A DNA stretch of 64,000 bases. Source: Spodoptera frugiperda (Eukaryota; Arthropoda; Insecta; Lepidoptera; Noctuidae). Positions 19,855 to 32,938 of this stretch are shown in pieces (within the stretch, counting starts at the first letter, position 1; every line of letters starts with the position of its first letter). A program made the position numbers and the translations under genes. The DNA is taken from the NCBI RefSeq assembly GCF_023101765.2, contig NC_064216.1, positions 9,179,545 to 9,243,544 of the forward strand, read 5' to 3'. Under the pieces are notes generated by a model. The model was not told the origin of the DNA. It searched no databases and saw only the letters and a program-made list of their open reading frames with translations.

Positions 19855-19935
19855 GTAGAACTTTTCTCAAAAGGATCATGTGATTAAACCATATACATAT
19901 ATTATTTCAATTAATTTAGAATGTCTCTCAACAGT
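19855..19935. repeat. Degraded right end of the inverted-repeat MITE
   Basis: CACTAGTAGAACTTTTCTCA, GTGATTAAACC and TTTAGAATGTCTC resemble the right arm plus outer flank. A similar outer end (TTTAGAATGTCTCA) is at 25734-25750. Confidence 0.45.
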
Positions 19936-20125
19936 TACTATACCAAAATTAAGATTGCATTCTCAAAATGATAATGGTGAAAGAAATTAATTAAGAAATC
20001 GTGTATAAGGACGGATGACAATAAAATTCATAACCTGCCATCCATCAGTCCAGTTAATAGTATCCTGTTATAAACGTTAATTGCATATAATATAATGCAC
20101 TTTTCACGATATTCATGAAATATAT

Positions 20126-20320
20126 ATGATAGCGGACGAAATCTTAATGCGTATTTACGTCTTTTTGAGAAGATTTATGACATCCCATTATGTAATTGTC
20201 ATTCGAACTGACAGGGTGTGGAACTCTTTGCCGGAGTCTCTGTTTCCTGATGGGTATTGCCTGGGTGTCTTCAAAGCCCGAGTGAATAGGTTGCTTATGG
20301 GCAGACGTGCGCCATCGTAG
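20126..20320 (+). pseudogene. LINE ORF2 C-terminal fragment
   Basis: The last ~40 residues, DRVWNSLPESLFPDGYCLG and VFKARVNRLLMGR, are a typical LINE RT C terminus. The first ~25 residues are chance. It ends about 25 bases before another LINE remnant (20349-20483). Confidence 0.7.
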
Positions 20321-20348
20321 GCCGCATCATCACTTACCATCGGCCGAG

Positions 20349-20483
20349 ATGGCGGCCAAACGTCGACCCATCAAACGTACAAAAAGGTGGACGGATGACA
20401 TAGTTACGGGCACAGAGTTCCGTTGGATGCAGGTTGCTTCTCATCGGCCTATCTGGAAATCATTGCCTATATTCAGAAATTGA
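20349..20483 (+). pseudogene. RTE-like LINE ORF2 C-terminal fragment
   Basis: 44 codons including RTKRWTDDIV and RWMQVASHRPIWKSL, the usual end of RTE-type ORF2 proteins (RWTDDI....W...A..R..W). The frame ends at TGA, followed by an AT-rich tail with AATAAA at 20522. Confidence 0.68.
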
Positions 20484-21094
20484 CTTCTTGGGGCGGAAAG
20501 TTGTTTATAATAATTGTTGTAAATAAAATGGTGTTTTAGCTTAACTTAAATTTTAGATAATTATTTTAGGATGCCGTGGACGTTTTGTGACTGATATGTA
20601 TGACAATGACTGAGTTTTATTTGAACTAAGTGATATCTCTTTTCAATTTGATTCCCTTGCAAACTGTATGATAGTATTCTTCGGTCTCTTGTAAAACTCG
20701 AGTCCAAACTAAAACAAACCCATAAACCTAATTATAAACATTGAACTATGGTGTGTGAGTGCGACGGTGCGTGCGCGCAAATCTCCTGGCGATGTCGTTC
20801 GCTACCGTTGACAAGTAGGTGTGTATTATCGACGCCACCAACATTGGCAGTACATTGAAATATTAAGGCCACATCGGATTCTGAGGGTTTGTGCCACGAA
20901 CCTTATTTATTTCGTATGGGTACTATACCGTCTCAAAAGTCGTTCATATCTATTTCCTTTTAAATAGATGAAGGTTTATCTTATGACGTCGGTTTCTTCT
21001 GTGCTTGTTACTAGTGCCATGTCAGGAAAATCAATTAAAGACAACCATGGACAAAAAATATTACAAGATTACTGTCTTTTATTGAGTGTTTTTA

Positions 21095-21287
21095 GTAATG
21101 AGATTAAGTATTGGAAACCAATTACTCCCTTCCTAATCTTCCCAATCACGGATTCCCCAACAAACCTTAAATTCCTAAGCCCTAAAAGGCCGGTAACGCA
21201 CGTGTAACGCGAGTTTCGAGTGACCATGGGCGATTGCTTGATCAGGTGATCCGTCTGCTCATTTATCGGCTTATTCCATAAAAAAGT
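21095..21287 (+). repeat. LINE 3' tail ending TTCCATAAAAAA
   Basis: AAGGCCGGTAACGCACGTG, GTGACCATGGGCGATTGC, AGGTGATCCGTCTGCTC and CGGCTTATTCCATAAAAAAG. The same tail is at 23900, 56872 (reverse) and 61728. Confidence 0.66.
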
Positions 21288-21686
21288 CAATTAGAGCAAC
21301 AATTTCCATCACCAACTAAACTTTTCATTTGACCAAACTCATTTTAGATACAAAATGCAGGTTCCAAAACACACCACAATATTCCGCATTTAAACCAAGA
21401 ATATTATTGAATTGAATTTAAATCTTTTGCCGGTAAAATAGTGTCGATCGTAGTGTGGTTCGTGGTCCGGCGCGTGTCAACTTTTATCGACGTCGACATA
21501 TCGATAGATCGACACCGGAGATTTATAGAGGACGCCAGAGGCATGTGTTAATTAATATCAGCTAACAAGTAATATCGGGAAATTTCACTGCAGTCTGTGA
21601 GGTGAAGTTTCACTGTTATATTGCTGGCATATTTTCTATGCAATATACGTTTTTAAACTGACATGGTTACTAACACTATAATTATT

Positions 21687-21720
21687 ATTAGAACTTAAGA
21701 CGGGATATTTACTATGTTTA
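21687..21720. repeat. 34-bp inverted repeat, left arm
   Basis: ATTAGAACTTAAGACGGG and ATATTTACTATGTTTA pair with 22132-22165 with one mismatch. The arms bracket the LINE fragment of 21.73-22.1 kb. Confidence 0.7.
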
Positions 21721-21732
21721 TTTATGTCTTTT

Positions 21733-21957
21733 TTATGGAATAGGTAGCAAACGAGTAGACGAGTTACCTGGTGGTAAGCGATCAGCGCCACAGACACCCG
21801 CAACACCAGAGGAGACACAGGTGCGTTGCTGGCCTTTTAAAAAGGAGTATGCTCTTTTCTTGAAGGTTTGAAGGTCGTATCGGTTCGGAAATACTGCCGA
21901 CGACAGCTCATTCCACAGTTTTGCTGTGCAAGGCAGAAAGTTTCGCGAGAAGCGCAC
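21733..21957 (-). pseudogene. LINE ORF2 C-terminal fragment
   Basis: RFSRNFLPCTAKLWNELSS and VFPNRYDLQTFKKRAYSFL are the usual C-terminal block of Jockey/CR1-like reverse transcriptases (TARLWNSLP...F...YDL..FK..V). It is followed on the minus strand by a 3' tail (21730-21840: GCAACACCAGAGGAGACAC, TAAGCGATCAGCG, TTTTTTATGGAATAG read from the plus strand). That tail is also found without coding sequence at 31490, 55320 and elsewhere, so this copy identifies the parent LINE of those tails. Confidence 0.75.
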
Positions 21958-22131
21958 AGTTGTGGCCTGCTAACCATCTATATTATGAAGAGGATGTAAC
22001 TGCTGTCGTGTAGGTCATTGGCGAAAAGAAGCGGCAGGTATAAGACCAAACAATATCTATGAGTTTCCGATATTTTGGCACTGTTGCAAGCGCCATGATC
22101 ACGGATGAACTAACAATATATTCTTCAATAA

Positions 22132-22165
22132 TAAACATAGTAAATATCCCGTCTCAAGTTCTAAT
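22132..22165. repeat. 34-bp inverted repeat, right arm
   Basis: TAAACATAGTAAATATCCCG and TCTCAAGTTCTAAT; see the left arm. Confidence 0.7.
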
Positions 22166-22177
22166 GATAGTTTCTAT

Positions 22178-23894
22178 GCAATGCTTTTGCAGTTAGCTTT
22201 TGTATTTGTCTAAATATGGGGACTATATTTTTAGTTGGTAAGTTGTTGGGCTATTGTCGTCTTACTGTGTTGGGGTCTTAGTTCGTAACCTAGAGGTCAC
22301 AGCTAGGTAGGGAAAGTGTTTTATTTATGGGTGTTTTTTGTCTGTGTATAATGTGTACCTATGTACCTAGTAGCATGGAGTTTCAAATGCGATAATACGA
22401 CTAACTAAAAATATTACTTATGTAACTATTATGAGATATACTAAATTAAACAAAAAAAAATCACGGTCTACTCAGATATGTTAATGGAGAAAAGCTCTAC
22501 TATTTTCGAGCCACAGAGTAGGCTGAGTAGGCGTGCGCGACGTCGGAGCGTCTGTGCACGCTGCTCATAATGAAGAGTCCTAATCTGTGATTCGAAACTA
22601 GTAGAGCATTTCTCTATTAATGTACACACACGTGAGTAAACCGTGATTTTTAGTTAATTCTATAGGGGCAATTTTTTTTATATTATCTTATGAAAATGTA
22701 TGCGTAAAGTTCATCTATTTATAAGTTATGTACTATGTATAAGTTGAATTATTTATAAACAAAAACTGCTACTTCACAGGTCCTACACTTTATTATAACA
22801 ATATCCTCATTATTTAATGTTTATAGCACATAGTTTATAATAAAAAAATGCTATTGCTTTCGTAGTTAACATTAAATCCGTAATAAGGAGTTCATAAAGT
22901 TCTACTCGTGTGCAGTAAAGATCCATGGTTATGGAGTTTTATGGGACACGCTGTAGATAGTGTTAATTTATAGCAGTTTTGAGAACACCCACTAATTGTT
23001 TTCTCCTTTAGTCTTTGTATTGAGTAAAGATAGCTATAGAGTTGCTACTTTTTTAAAGTTAGTACTATATTGATTTCGGTTTCATTAATTGATTTTTGAT
23101 TGGATTTGGTTCCAAAGAATTCTATTTCGTTTTGTGCATGCGATGGATTTTTTAATTGAGAAAAAATAGTACGAATTACTATTACTGCGAGTTTGGGTAT
23201 AAAGTCATTTTAATTTTATGCAGTCAAAATATTTGTAAGAAAAGTTTATATAAATAAAACAGTTTGGTTACCATAAACTGTATCAATTACACATCTTTCA
23301 ATATCAATCAGGGCATTATTCCTACCATAAAAAATCCAAAAAGTAAACTTAGTATACCTAAAGAGCTACTCCACGCCTCCAGACTAACATTATTTAGCTA
23401 AACAGTTAAAAAGATAGGGTTGATAGGTTACTTTCTTATTTACGCGAATGTCCTGTACTGTCGAGGACACTGCATTGTGCGCAGGCGTATTCATATGCCA
23501 ACACTCGATTTATACCTTTACCAACATCACCATGCCGTTGGCAAACAAGAAAAAAATACACACTACATCTTATGCTTACGACATAAGGTTCATTTTTGAT
23601 GGTGATTTCTTTTATCAAGTGTAAAGTTAAAGTTGTTTAAGGACCTGGAGATCAGATGTATGGTGACTTAGAACCGCCTCCTCGTAATGCAAGCAGTTTA
23701 TTTATTACTATTGTTAGGTTAATTATTTTGCGTTGAGTAATTTCTTGTTTGATGGACTATCTATTCTAATGTGTGTGGGTTAGGGTGCAATTTGATATTG
23801 TGAGAGTTTTATAGGATCTGATTTGTCCATGCTTTGTTTTTGTGTAAAGAAAGTATGTGGACTTTGATAATGGTCATGTGTTTCATAAATCTAT
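22178..23894. other. No gene seen
   Basis: Only the MITE at 22450-22656 is recognised; the rest is AT-rich. Confidence 0.45.
22450..22656. mobile_element. Inverted-repeat MITE (ACTAAAAATCACGG family), most complete copy
   Basis: Left arm AATCACGGTCTACTCAG with AATGGAGAAAAGCTCTACTA; right arm AAACTAGTAGAGCATTTCTC with GTGAGTAAACCGTGATTTTT. The centre is GC-rich (GTGCGCGACGTCGGAGCG). Outer flank GAGATATACTAAATTAAA. Confidence 0.78.
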
Positions 23895-24208
23895 ACATAT
23901 AAGTGTGGTGAGCCATGCTTCGGCACGAATGGGCTGGTTCGACCAGAGTGATACCAGGGCCTCACAGAAAGCCGACGTGAAACAACGCTTGCGTTGTGTT
24001 TCGTTGTGTGAGTGAGGTTATCGGAGGCCCAATTACCTCCTTTCCCAATCTTTCCAATACCCGATTCCCCAACAACCTGTAAATTCCTAACCCCCAAAAG
24101 GCCGGCAACTTGTAAAACCACTGGTGTTTCAAGTGTCCATGGGCAGCGGCGATTGCTTATCATCAGATGATCCGTTTGCTCGTTTACCGACTTATTCCAT
24201 AAAAAAGA
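23895..24208 (+). repeat. LINE 3' tail ending TTCCATAAAAAA, longest copy
   Basis: GTGGTGAGCCATGCTTCGGC, AAGCCGACGTGAAACAACGC, GGTTATCGGAGGCCCAATT, CCAAAAGGCCGGCAAC and CGACTTATTCCATAAAAAAG. Confidence 0.68.
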
Positions 24209-24931
24209 TTTTAGTCACGACTTACAAGAGCAATAGGGGGATAGTCTATTTATTGTACTGGGCCCGTTTTTAAAATTTGAATACTAAAAGCTTTTCGTCT
24301 ATTGGGAACCTATAAGTACTAGTACCAGTTGCGCATACAGCTTCACAACCAAGGCAGCTCGTCGAGGTATCAGACATTTATCACTAGACTTTCCAATCAC
24401 AAATAAAAACAAACACAACACAAAGAAAACTCCTCATCCTTTTCCCATAAAACGCTAAAACGACCAAAATAAACATTCCCGATTAGATAGACAACAAATA
24501 GAAAAGATAGTATCCTTCAAATACTTAAAGTTAGCAAAACATTCGACTAATCTTTCTAATCTGTAAAACGATAGCTTGTAACATGATCCCCCATTGTGCT
24601 GTCTTCACGTCGAAACTTCTCGTAATTAAGTGCTGATCAGTATTAAATTACTGACTGCTAATAAACAACGGACATCCTTACTTTGTATACCTTGTAAAGT
24701 TTTTAACACGTTTTGTATAGAGATATTTTCTCAATGTTTTTCTATGGTGTGTTGTAGCAAAAAACGGTGTGGTGTCTTATTAAAAAAAAAATACATTAAT
24801 TTACTGAATTAAGTCTGTTTAATCATTATCATTATCACCATCATCAACAACATCGTTATTATCATTCCATATATTAATTTAAAATTCTCTAAAATTACAT
24901 ATGGGTCGAGGCCTATGCCTCAAACTCGACT

Positions 24932-25078
24932 CGGAGCTGCGGACTGCTTAGCGGGTTACCGGGGCTCCGGCTCGAAAAGCAGGAGTAGGAACGTGATGGG
25001 TTTTAGTCAGTAAGAGTCTGACACTCCTTCTCGCCCAAGGAGAGAATAGACATTGGATGATTTCCCCCTTTAAAAAGG
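24932..25078 (+). mobile_element. Short LINE-tail retroposon copy
   Basis: It runs from CTCGGAGCTGCGGACTGC through GGGGCTCCGGCTCG and TTTTAGTCAGTAAGAGTCTG to a short A run near 25075. The 5' end is at the same site as other short copies. Duplications are not clear. Confidence 0.78.
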
Positions 25079-25319
25079 CCTCCTATTGGAAGTTACTTAC
25101 ATCCAGCGTCTGTGATTTCATTATTCTCAGCAAAGTGTTATGCTTTTGAATGATTTAAATCAATAATCAATAGTCTTTAATTAAACCGTGAAATGAATTA
25201 ATATTTTCTACCAATACGCCTTCATCGACCTACGATACAATTTATTTACACCACTTTTCTAATACACCGCACATTTTCTATTGCAATAAATCAATTAACT
25301 GGTATTCTCATTAAGAGTG

Positions 25320-25375
25320 CTGTTATCGGGAATCGAACCCGGGACCGGTCGTCGCGTGCGCGGGCGCCGGTGAAA
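25320..25375 (-). repeat. B-box-like remnant of a SINE
   Basis: CGGGAATCGAACCCGGGACC is the reverse complement of a pol III B box. No A box lies at the right distance, and the GC-rich flank does not fold like a tRNA. Confidence 0.4.
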
Positions 25376-28300
25376 GTGTTTGTTTGCACACGTTCCAATG
25401 TTTGCTATAGTTGTGTCGTTTATCAAAATGTTGGAAAATATCTTAATAAATATACGCAAATGATTTACTTTTGATTTATGGACGCTGAGATAGGACTGTG
25501 CCGTTAGTTTAGTAGTATGTGTGTTAGTGGAGGTTGTGGTATTGGAGTATGTTGGTTCAATTTACTGGGCTCTAAAATAATGTATTATTGAGATTCATCG
25601 AATTATATTTTTCCTTTCGAAAGTATTCTTTAATTATTTTTTATTATTTGAAATCATGCTAGAGGCTCATATTCATGAGCAGCATACCGTTACCCACGAC
25701 GCACGGTCGCGCTGCTACTGATATAATAAATTAATTTAGAATGTCTCATTAAAGTTATAATACAAATATATATAGTTGGTATTTGAGAGATCTAAAATAG
25801 CGTTCTCCAAGGTAAAATTTAGAGCTTAAAATCACACCCTGTGAGTAAGTATTGTGTGCTTATCTCCTAGGTCTAGCAGGGATATGCAATTGGCTACTGA
25901 AAAAAATAAAATATCGTTCATCATCACTTTTAGTGACACAAACAAAGCATTGCATTAAACTAAAATAACACTATCAATATAGCCCTACTAAATTCTCGAC
26001 ACAGAAAATTAACACCCACTAACAACTCATATAAAAAAAGAAAATGTATGCCTTCTAACTACAGAACTAACATGTCACTAGAACCATTAAGCTAGAGAAA
26101 CTAGCCATGTAAACCAGATCAACGGAGTTTTTGCGAGCATCACCCGACTCACCCGAGCCACTCGATGGCCCATTCGTAAGAACTATCATTTTAATCCAAT
26201 TACAGTACAAGATTATCATAAAACGAACGTAGCGGTTCACCCAAGTGCACATTATGTGCTTACCAATAATCATTTAATTACGAAGGTAAATAGATATCGG
26301 AATATCTGCCATTACAATAATGTATGCGTACGACATATTCTAATAAAAACTAATGTGGTACGCCTTATTCTGGAGATTTTTAATGAGACTTGTGTAGAAC
26401 TGTACTTTTGTTGTGGGGTTTTCAAGTTTTATGATCATTTTATTTAAGAAGTCGATTGGAAGTTCAAAGTTTGAAATTGTCAAAGGTATTATTATTATTT
26501 ATGACATACAATACATATACACCCATTTTCACCCAGAAAACCAAAAGAAACTCGTACTTCCATGTTGCAAATATTGTGTGATTAGTATGTTCTGGAATTT
26601 CATATTTTATTGACAAAATCTGGAACTTTAACATTTCGTGCAATTTCAGCCAACTATTTAGGTAATTATAATTAGCAGTTCAAGAAATATTTAAAAGTTG
26701 TTACGGCCTTATACATTACATATTATTTTTATAAATGAATACTCAAATAAATGCTATCAGAATAAGGCGCTAACCTGTACCTCTGTAACTCCTGTGTATC
26801 AGTGCGTAAGAGAACGCTCCGGTTTGCTCGATATACGATTTGCATATTGGTCTGATAAAGAATGTCTAGTGCTGTGGAGTGGCGCTTTCAAATTATTTCC
26901 TTTTTGAAGAGAATAACCGAGATCAAAGACATAGATATTAAAAAATAAGTAACATTGTTTTAATCATGCTTATAGTACCTATACACGTTATCATCTCTCT
27001 TACTTTTCCCACAGATCTATATGTCATAAAAACTGAATAAGGGACTACACATTTTTTTTTACATTGCCCCCACTCTAGAATTTTCTCCCGTCATTTGGTT
27101 ACGTAGCGATGATTTTTGTTCGAATTACTGAATGCACAAAATTGCATTGATTTTGTTCGAAATTTAAAGAGGTTTTTCTAGGGACATCGGGATAACTTCA
27201 AATTACCGAAGGTTTGAATTAACTGGCGTGGCGTCGACTATATTACGATTTAGTGTCTATCCAATTTGATTGAGTGTAATATTGTTATACATAGAAAACG
27301 ATAAAAGCATGGAATAACATCGATATATTTTACAAAACTACATTTGTATGTAATCGGAGAAAGTTTGAATGCTTGTCGCATTACTTACCTGTTTTCTTTA
27401 CTCATTCTGAGTCCTATACATTGATAAATGTTCAGTTCAGTAGCATGTATCACTTGAATAGTTTACACCTATAATGTCTTGAAGATTTATACATCTTAGG
27501 TGGGTAGACAAAGGTGAAATTACAGCTAAAATTGTCACCGATCCTGATAGGAAATGGTTTGATCTGTCAGAAATTCTATAGAACTTATGTGAAGAATACT
27601 AATGTTTATTAATGGCCGGATGCAAGACTACACTAAAATTATTGTTTTACTAGTTATGGATATTATTGTTCTGATATGTATATTGCAATTGGCAGTGATG
27701 TGAGCTGAAGAACGATTTCTACTATTGCCCTACTATTACTCTCTACATCTCTCTCTACTATAAAAGAAGGTTAAGATTCACTTATTGCCTAACAAGACTT
27801 GGGGATAAAACAAATGTTCACAGTATCCTAAAGTCACCTGATCGAACAGCTAAAGCAAATAATGATACATTTAAAAAGCCACGTAGTACGCAAAGACTTT
27901 ATACTTATTCATAAAACAAAAATCCTAGCAAAGAAAACAGCGGATCATTACAGAACTTAAACAAGACATTCTTTCACATTTATTCAGAGCAGAAAAAAAA
28001 GAACTTCTGTGAAAAGTAAAAAGTACAAACTTTTGCCCTTTTTATTACTTTTGTACTTTTTTTTTTTGAAAAACAATACCTTTTGTCTAGACTGTATTGC
28101 GTAAGACAAACTGACGGAGTGACCAGAAGTTTATTTTTATGGTATTATTTTTATCTGAACGGACTTTAGTAACAAAAATGTGATTTTATACTCTACTGAC
28201 ATTGACACGTGGTTTCAATTATCTCTTTCACATTGTTCTAAATAACTTTATTCCCTTTCCAATTGAAAAGCAATCACAAATGATTAGGAATTACAGCGTA

Positions 28301-28444
28301 ACAAACACACGAAGATGGTATATTGTTGGTTGAAATACCCATAAAATAAGATGAAAATCAATATTTGCATAAATAACTTTGTACCTGAAGAAAAAAAGTA
28401 GTTGCACGCCTCATCAGACCGAGTCATCAGACAACCACAAAGGG

Positions 28445-28625
28445 GACCCCGTACGGTTGATGCCTGATCCGGAGCTGCGGACTACCTACGGGTTTACCGG
28501 GGCTCCGGCTCGAAAAGCAGGAGTAGAAACGGGATAGTTTTTAGTCAGTAAGAGTCTGACACTCTCTCTCACCTTGCCCAAGGCGGGAGAAGTCATTGGA
28601 TGATTTTTCTCCCCTTAAAAAAGAG
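28445..28625 (+). mobile_element. LINE-tail retroposon copy, slightly longer at the 5' side
   Basis: It begins upstream of the usual start (TTGATGCCTGATCCGGAG) and runs through the whole tail to CTCCCCTTAAAAAAG. Confidence 0.78.
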
Positions 28626-31489
28626 TAAAAAATATAGCCACCTCAAAAATTTTACAAAACAGCCGTCTCCACACATTTCACCGCACGCATGGGTGAAGAA
28701 TCAAGTCCAGATACTATTGATTTAAGTTCCACATCTTATATCTCTGATCTTGTGATAACGATACCGACTGATCAGAGCAAATTAACATGGCCGACCGCTA
28801 ACGGGTGTTATAATGTCGAAATTATTGACGTGTTCCCTCTAATTAGAACTTAAAGGGTTAGGATTCATGATTATGAGACCTAAGACTAGGACTTGATGTG
28901 GTTTGTAGTAGGATTTCCATATGTAATAGGATGTTGATAAGTAGGAGTATTTCATTTGATGGTTATGGAATAACATGACTAACGAACAAAATGTCTAGGT
29001 ACCTAAATGATCCTCTAAAATAGCGGTTTCCCATTTCCTGGTGAAAAACTGAGGTCTACCTAATAGCATCTTCGTGTGCAAAATCACACGGCGGATTTAA
29101 TACCAAAAGTATTCATCTTTGGGTCAAGCAGATAATAGATGTACATTTATTATACTTTGAGAAAAGTTTGTTGTTACAATTACGATTGGTATCACAGGAG
29201 TCGATTGGAATCTACCAAAAAAGAACAACGTTAAAACTGGTTAAATAAGAGTAGATTGCTAAGTCGAATGTCCTTGTATATGAATAATATACGTATAAGT
29301 ATATGCATGTTTAGTAAAACGAAGACATCATACAAGTTCAAGAAAACTGTTCAACGAAAGAAGTTATTTTCTATTTTCCACGTAATCATTCAAAACGGAA
29401 GTTTAGCTAGTGTAAGGTAAGTGAATCGATTGCACATAATGGTAATCTGAGGCCTGAGGGAAAAGACTTTCCAATCCTGTATCTATCATGTAACCATTAC
29501 AATGCATGCACCTACAATTCATATAGAAAGTGTTCTGCAAACGTCGTGAGCGCTGAGAGCACAGACTTGGAAAATATTTTGCGAAAATCTTTAGTAAAAG
29601 TAAATAAATATATTATTATGTATAGTTTTACATAGATTACATCGGTTGTGTATCAACGACAGAATTGAATACATTTTTCAATGACCCTAATCTTTTGACA
29701 GACATCGCAAAAGACGATTGAAGGACAGGACAAGACCGATGACAGAGACTGGACAGCAGAGCGCTCTGATGAACCTGAGCCTTCCAGACTATTCTTGTCT
29801 TCAACCCGCTTACCAGGCGTGGGGATAGTGGGAATACAGAAGATGATTGTATACTAAGTTTTCCAATATCCTTAAAATAGTTCTTGCCACCGAACCAAAC
29901 TCAGTAATTGGTTCCGTTCTTTAATTAAATTATCATGCGTTTCGAATCACATACGTCCATGTATGCACCGAAGAGATATCGGGATCTTGATTGAGACATA
30001 TCTATTTGTGTCCACTAGTAAGACCGGTGGCATCCTGCTACTGGTTTTTGATAAGGAACCTATCAAGTTCCACAAGTAATTCATAAGGAGACATTTCTAT
30101 TAGTATGTCACTGATGTCCGTGACAGTTCGAGAATCAGGAATAAGTGACATTAGTTTATTTTTAATAGATAATAAGTAACGTATGTCTTATTTTTCCTTA
30201 GCAGTTGTAATTAGTGCAACATGTGTGTGAATTGTAAGTCACAATATGTAGTTTTGGCAGTGTGATGTCGTTCATCGAGCACACTGCTCATGGCTATAAG
30301 ACCCGGCGTTAATTGAAACTTGTCGAGCTTCCTCGAACAGTTTGAGTGTTTTAAGTAATAATTTTGAAGCTATAACATTACTCTAAGAAAAGTATTGGCG
30401 TACAAAAATATTGAAAATAAGTACATGAATTAAAAATAACTACTGCAGTAAACGATCTAGTTTTCGTGGTGTAACTCATAGAAAGCTGGGTGCGGTGTAT
30501 GTATCAGATCTAGGGAGTTGGCCTCAAGACATCCTGTACAATGTGTTGCCCATCTAATGACTGCCTCTATAACTTGTACGCAGTTTTGCATATTGGACCA
30601 GTCGTAGCGTTGAAAAAGGAAATTGTTGCAAAGACAGATAAGCTAGTTAGCGTTATTTATACCTTTTAGTGCAGTGCGTAGAATTAATTTGTTTAATTTA
30701 TGGGCCAGTGAGCTAGACGAAGATTATGTGGACGATTTCAAGACAAGAAGTTAATGTGATTATGGTAATTTGGTATAGATTGTGGTGTAGTGGAAGTTGC
30801 ATTTTTGTTTATTTGTCAAATGTATTGCTTTCGTATGTTAGTTATTAAAAAATGTGTCACATTATGCTCGATTTTTTGTAATTGTAACCAAAAACTTCCA
30901 AGTTTACTTTGATTTTGATTTTTAGTATCGAAATAAAGAGCTGGTGGAACCATATGAATAATGAGGAAGTTATTAAAAAGTTCAGAAAGAAATTCCTTGT
31001 TAAATAACTTAGTAGGGAATTTGAAAACTATGATACTTATTGAAGACAATTGCATAAAAAGTTATAAAAGTTCACACTCAAAATTATAAACTAAATCAAT
31101 GCACCAACTTAACAAGCAAACACAAAATGAAAACAAAAGTGAAGTTGAAGAATAAAATATAGCTAATATTAAATGTGGAGCAGAAACATGCGTGTACAAT
31201 ACAAAGTAGTGAATGGTAGAAGGATATATCTTTGTTGGGGATCGAGGATCATTTAGAATGACAGCCGCGATGTTGAACGCATGCGCTATTGTTGAGATGC
31301 AAAACGAAATGCATACGGGATACTGATCTAGTATTGGAACGTTGTTGTAATGGGTATAAAGAAAAAGTTTTTTTAGTTCTTTTGGGATTTTGGAGAAAAA
31401 ACAAATTAGTTTCTGTAGGTTTCATCGTTGCGGAAGTTGAAAAGTTTGGTAAATAGGTGGATGCTGCAATTTTTTAAAAGAGCGTACTC
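28626..31489. other. No gene seen
   Basis: About 2.9 kb of AT-rich DNA. A possible worn repeat lies at 29690-29850 (GACTGGACAGCAGAGCGC, CTGATGAACCTGAGCC), distantly like 2295-2340. Confidence 0.45.
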
Positions 31490-31612
31490 CTTTTTATTTT
31501 GCCAGCAACGCACCTGTGACTCCTCTGGTGTTGCGGGTCTTCATGGGCGGCGTTGATCGCTTACCATCAGGTGACCCGTCTGCTTGTTTGCCTCCTATTC
31601 CATAAAAAAGAT
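31490..31612 (+). repeat. LINE 3' tail ending TTCCATAAAAAA
   Basis: GCAACGCACCTGTGACTCCT, CTGGTGTTGCGGGTCTTCAT, AGGTGACCCGTCTGCTTG and CCTATTCCATAAAAAAG. It is closest to the tail of the LINE fragment at 21.7-22.0 kb. Confidence 0.66.
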
Positions 31613-32386
31613 CGATTAAGGATGGATTAGATTGTGTTAGTAAAGGGCCAGTAAAGATGTTTCTAGACATTCATTAAGCCCCTTCTGATTTAGTTGAAGA
31701 ATTTATAGTTTTCAAGAAAACAGTGTTACGAGTGAGTTTACTATCAGACACAATTTCAAAGCCAAATTTTTAGTAATCGGCTCTGTCAACCCAACGTGCT
31801 TAACCTAATCTTCACCCTTCATCAATCCTTGCTCATGTATGTCTGTCTCCTCAACCAACTCCAATCGCCAATTTAATAACAAGTCGATTCCTTCAACATT
31901 CGTATGTAGGAACAACCAGCTTTATATCTTGGCTTCGGATCGTGCCGTCATTATGAATGACAGCACCTCCGTCTTCTGACGTTGACTGATCCTGCGCAAC
32001 GCATGTCGCGAGCGTGTGAGCATTTATTATTTGCTGAGCTATGTTACGAGTAGTATTGTGATTTGAAAGGAATGTTCGATGTTTTGTCTGTGTTGGTGGA
32101 ATTTTATTAAATGTTTTTTAATCTATTAATTTGGCTATTTAGACTTCGGAGGTATACATGCTCACTACATAATATACTACAATATATACACATAAGAAAT
32201 TAACACTACTATTAAGTTTGTATTAAGTCCTAGGTAAAGGTAAGGTAAGTAAATGTAATCTAGGATAAGTTAGCCCTCAAATTTGCAACGCCTGAAAAAG
32301 GCAGTTAAGATGTACTAACATTTAAATTAAGACCTGTCTGTAATACCTACCTTAACGTGCAAATAAATATTTTGAGTTTTTTTTTT
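31613..32386. other. No gene seen
   Basis: AT-rich, nothing recognised. Confidence 0.45.
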
Positions 32387-32508
32387 TGAGGTTTAGAGCT
32401 GTGGACTGCCTGCCCTGTTTTTAGTCAGTAAAAGTATGACACTCTTTCTCGTCTCGCTCATGGCGGGAGCGGTAATTGGATGATTCTTCCCCTCAAAAAA
32501 AAAAAGAA
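32387..32508 (+). repeat. LINE-tail retroposon copy with internal deletion
   Basis: AGAGCTGTGGACTGCCTGCC joins directly to TTTTTAGTCAGTAAAAG, so the GGGGCTCCGGCTCG part is missing. It ends in TCCCCTCAAAAAAAAAA. A T run lies just upstream. Confidence 0.72.
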
Positions 32509-32938
32509 GAGTATACGTACAGAATATTATGTAGTCTGCATCCATTGCATTATGAATTTAAGGGACGATATATGTAGGTGAAATGGATTACTATACACTG
32601 GGTTGCGTTTTATTTTATATGTGATATCTCGAAAACAGAATGATTTGGTAAAACCTTACTCATTGTGGGACTCGAAAAGAATTCTTTACCACCGGCGCGA
32701 CGATAGTAGATTATGGTAATTGGCAAACTATTCATAGCCAAAAACAAACATGATTATCAATACATTTTTTTTTTAAATTCCATCTTCAACACTCCTTCAT
32801 TACCCACCCACACATCTAGGATATTAGTAATTACTTTTTATTTGTTTTAATATACGATGGTTGCGGTTCTAAAACACACTATTACGGCGCTGGTAATGAT
32901 ACGTTAGTACATATGGCTACATAAAGAGCTATACAGTA

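Larger units (their letters stand above)
24209..28444. other. No gene seen
   Basis: It holds the LINE-tail copy at 24932, a B-box remnant at 25320 and a MITE end at 25734. The remaining ~3.5 kb is AT-rich with only chance frames below 75 codons. Confidence 0.45.

Noticed and set aside
25320..25375. Candidate tRNA gene on the minus strand
   Set aside because: Only the B box is present; no A box at the right distance and no cloverleaf.
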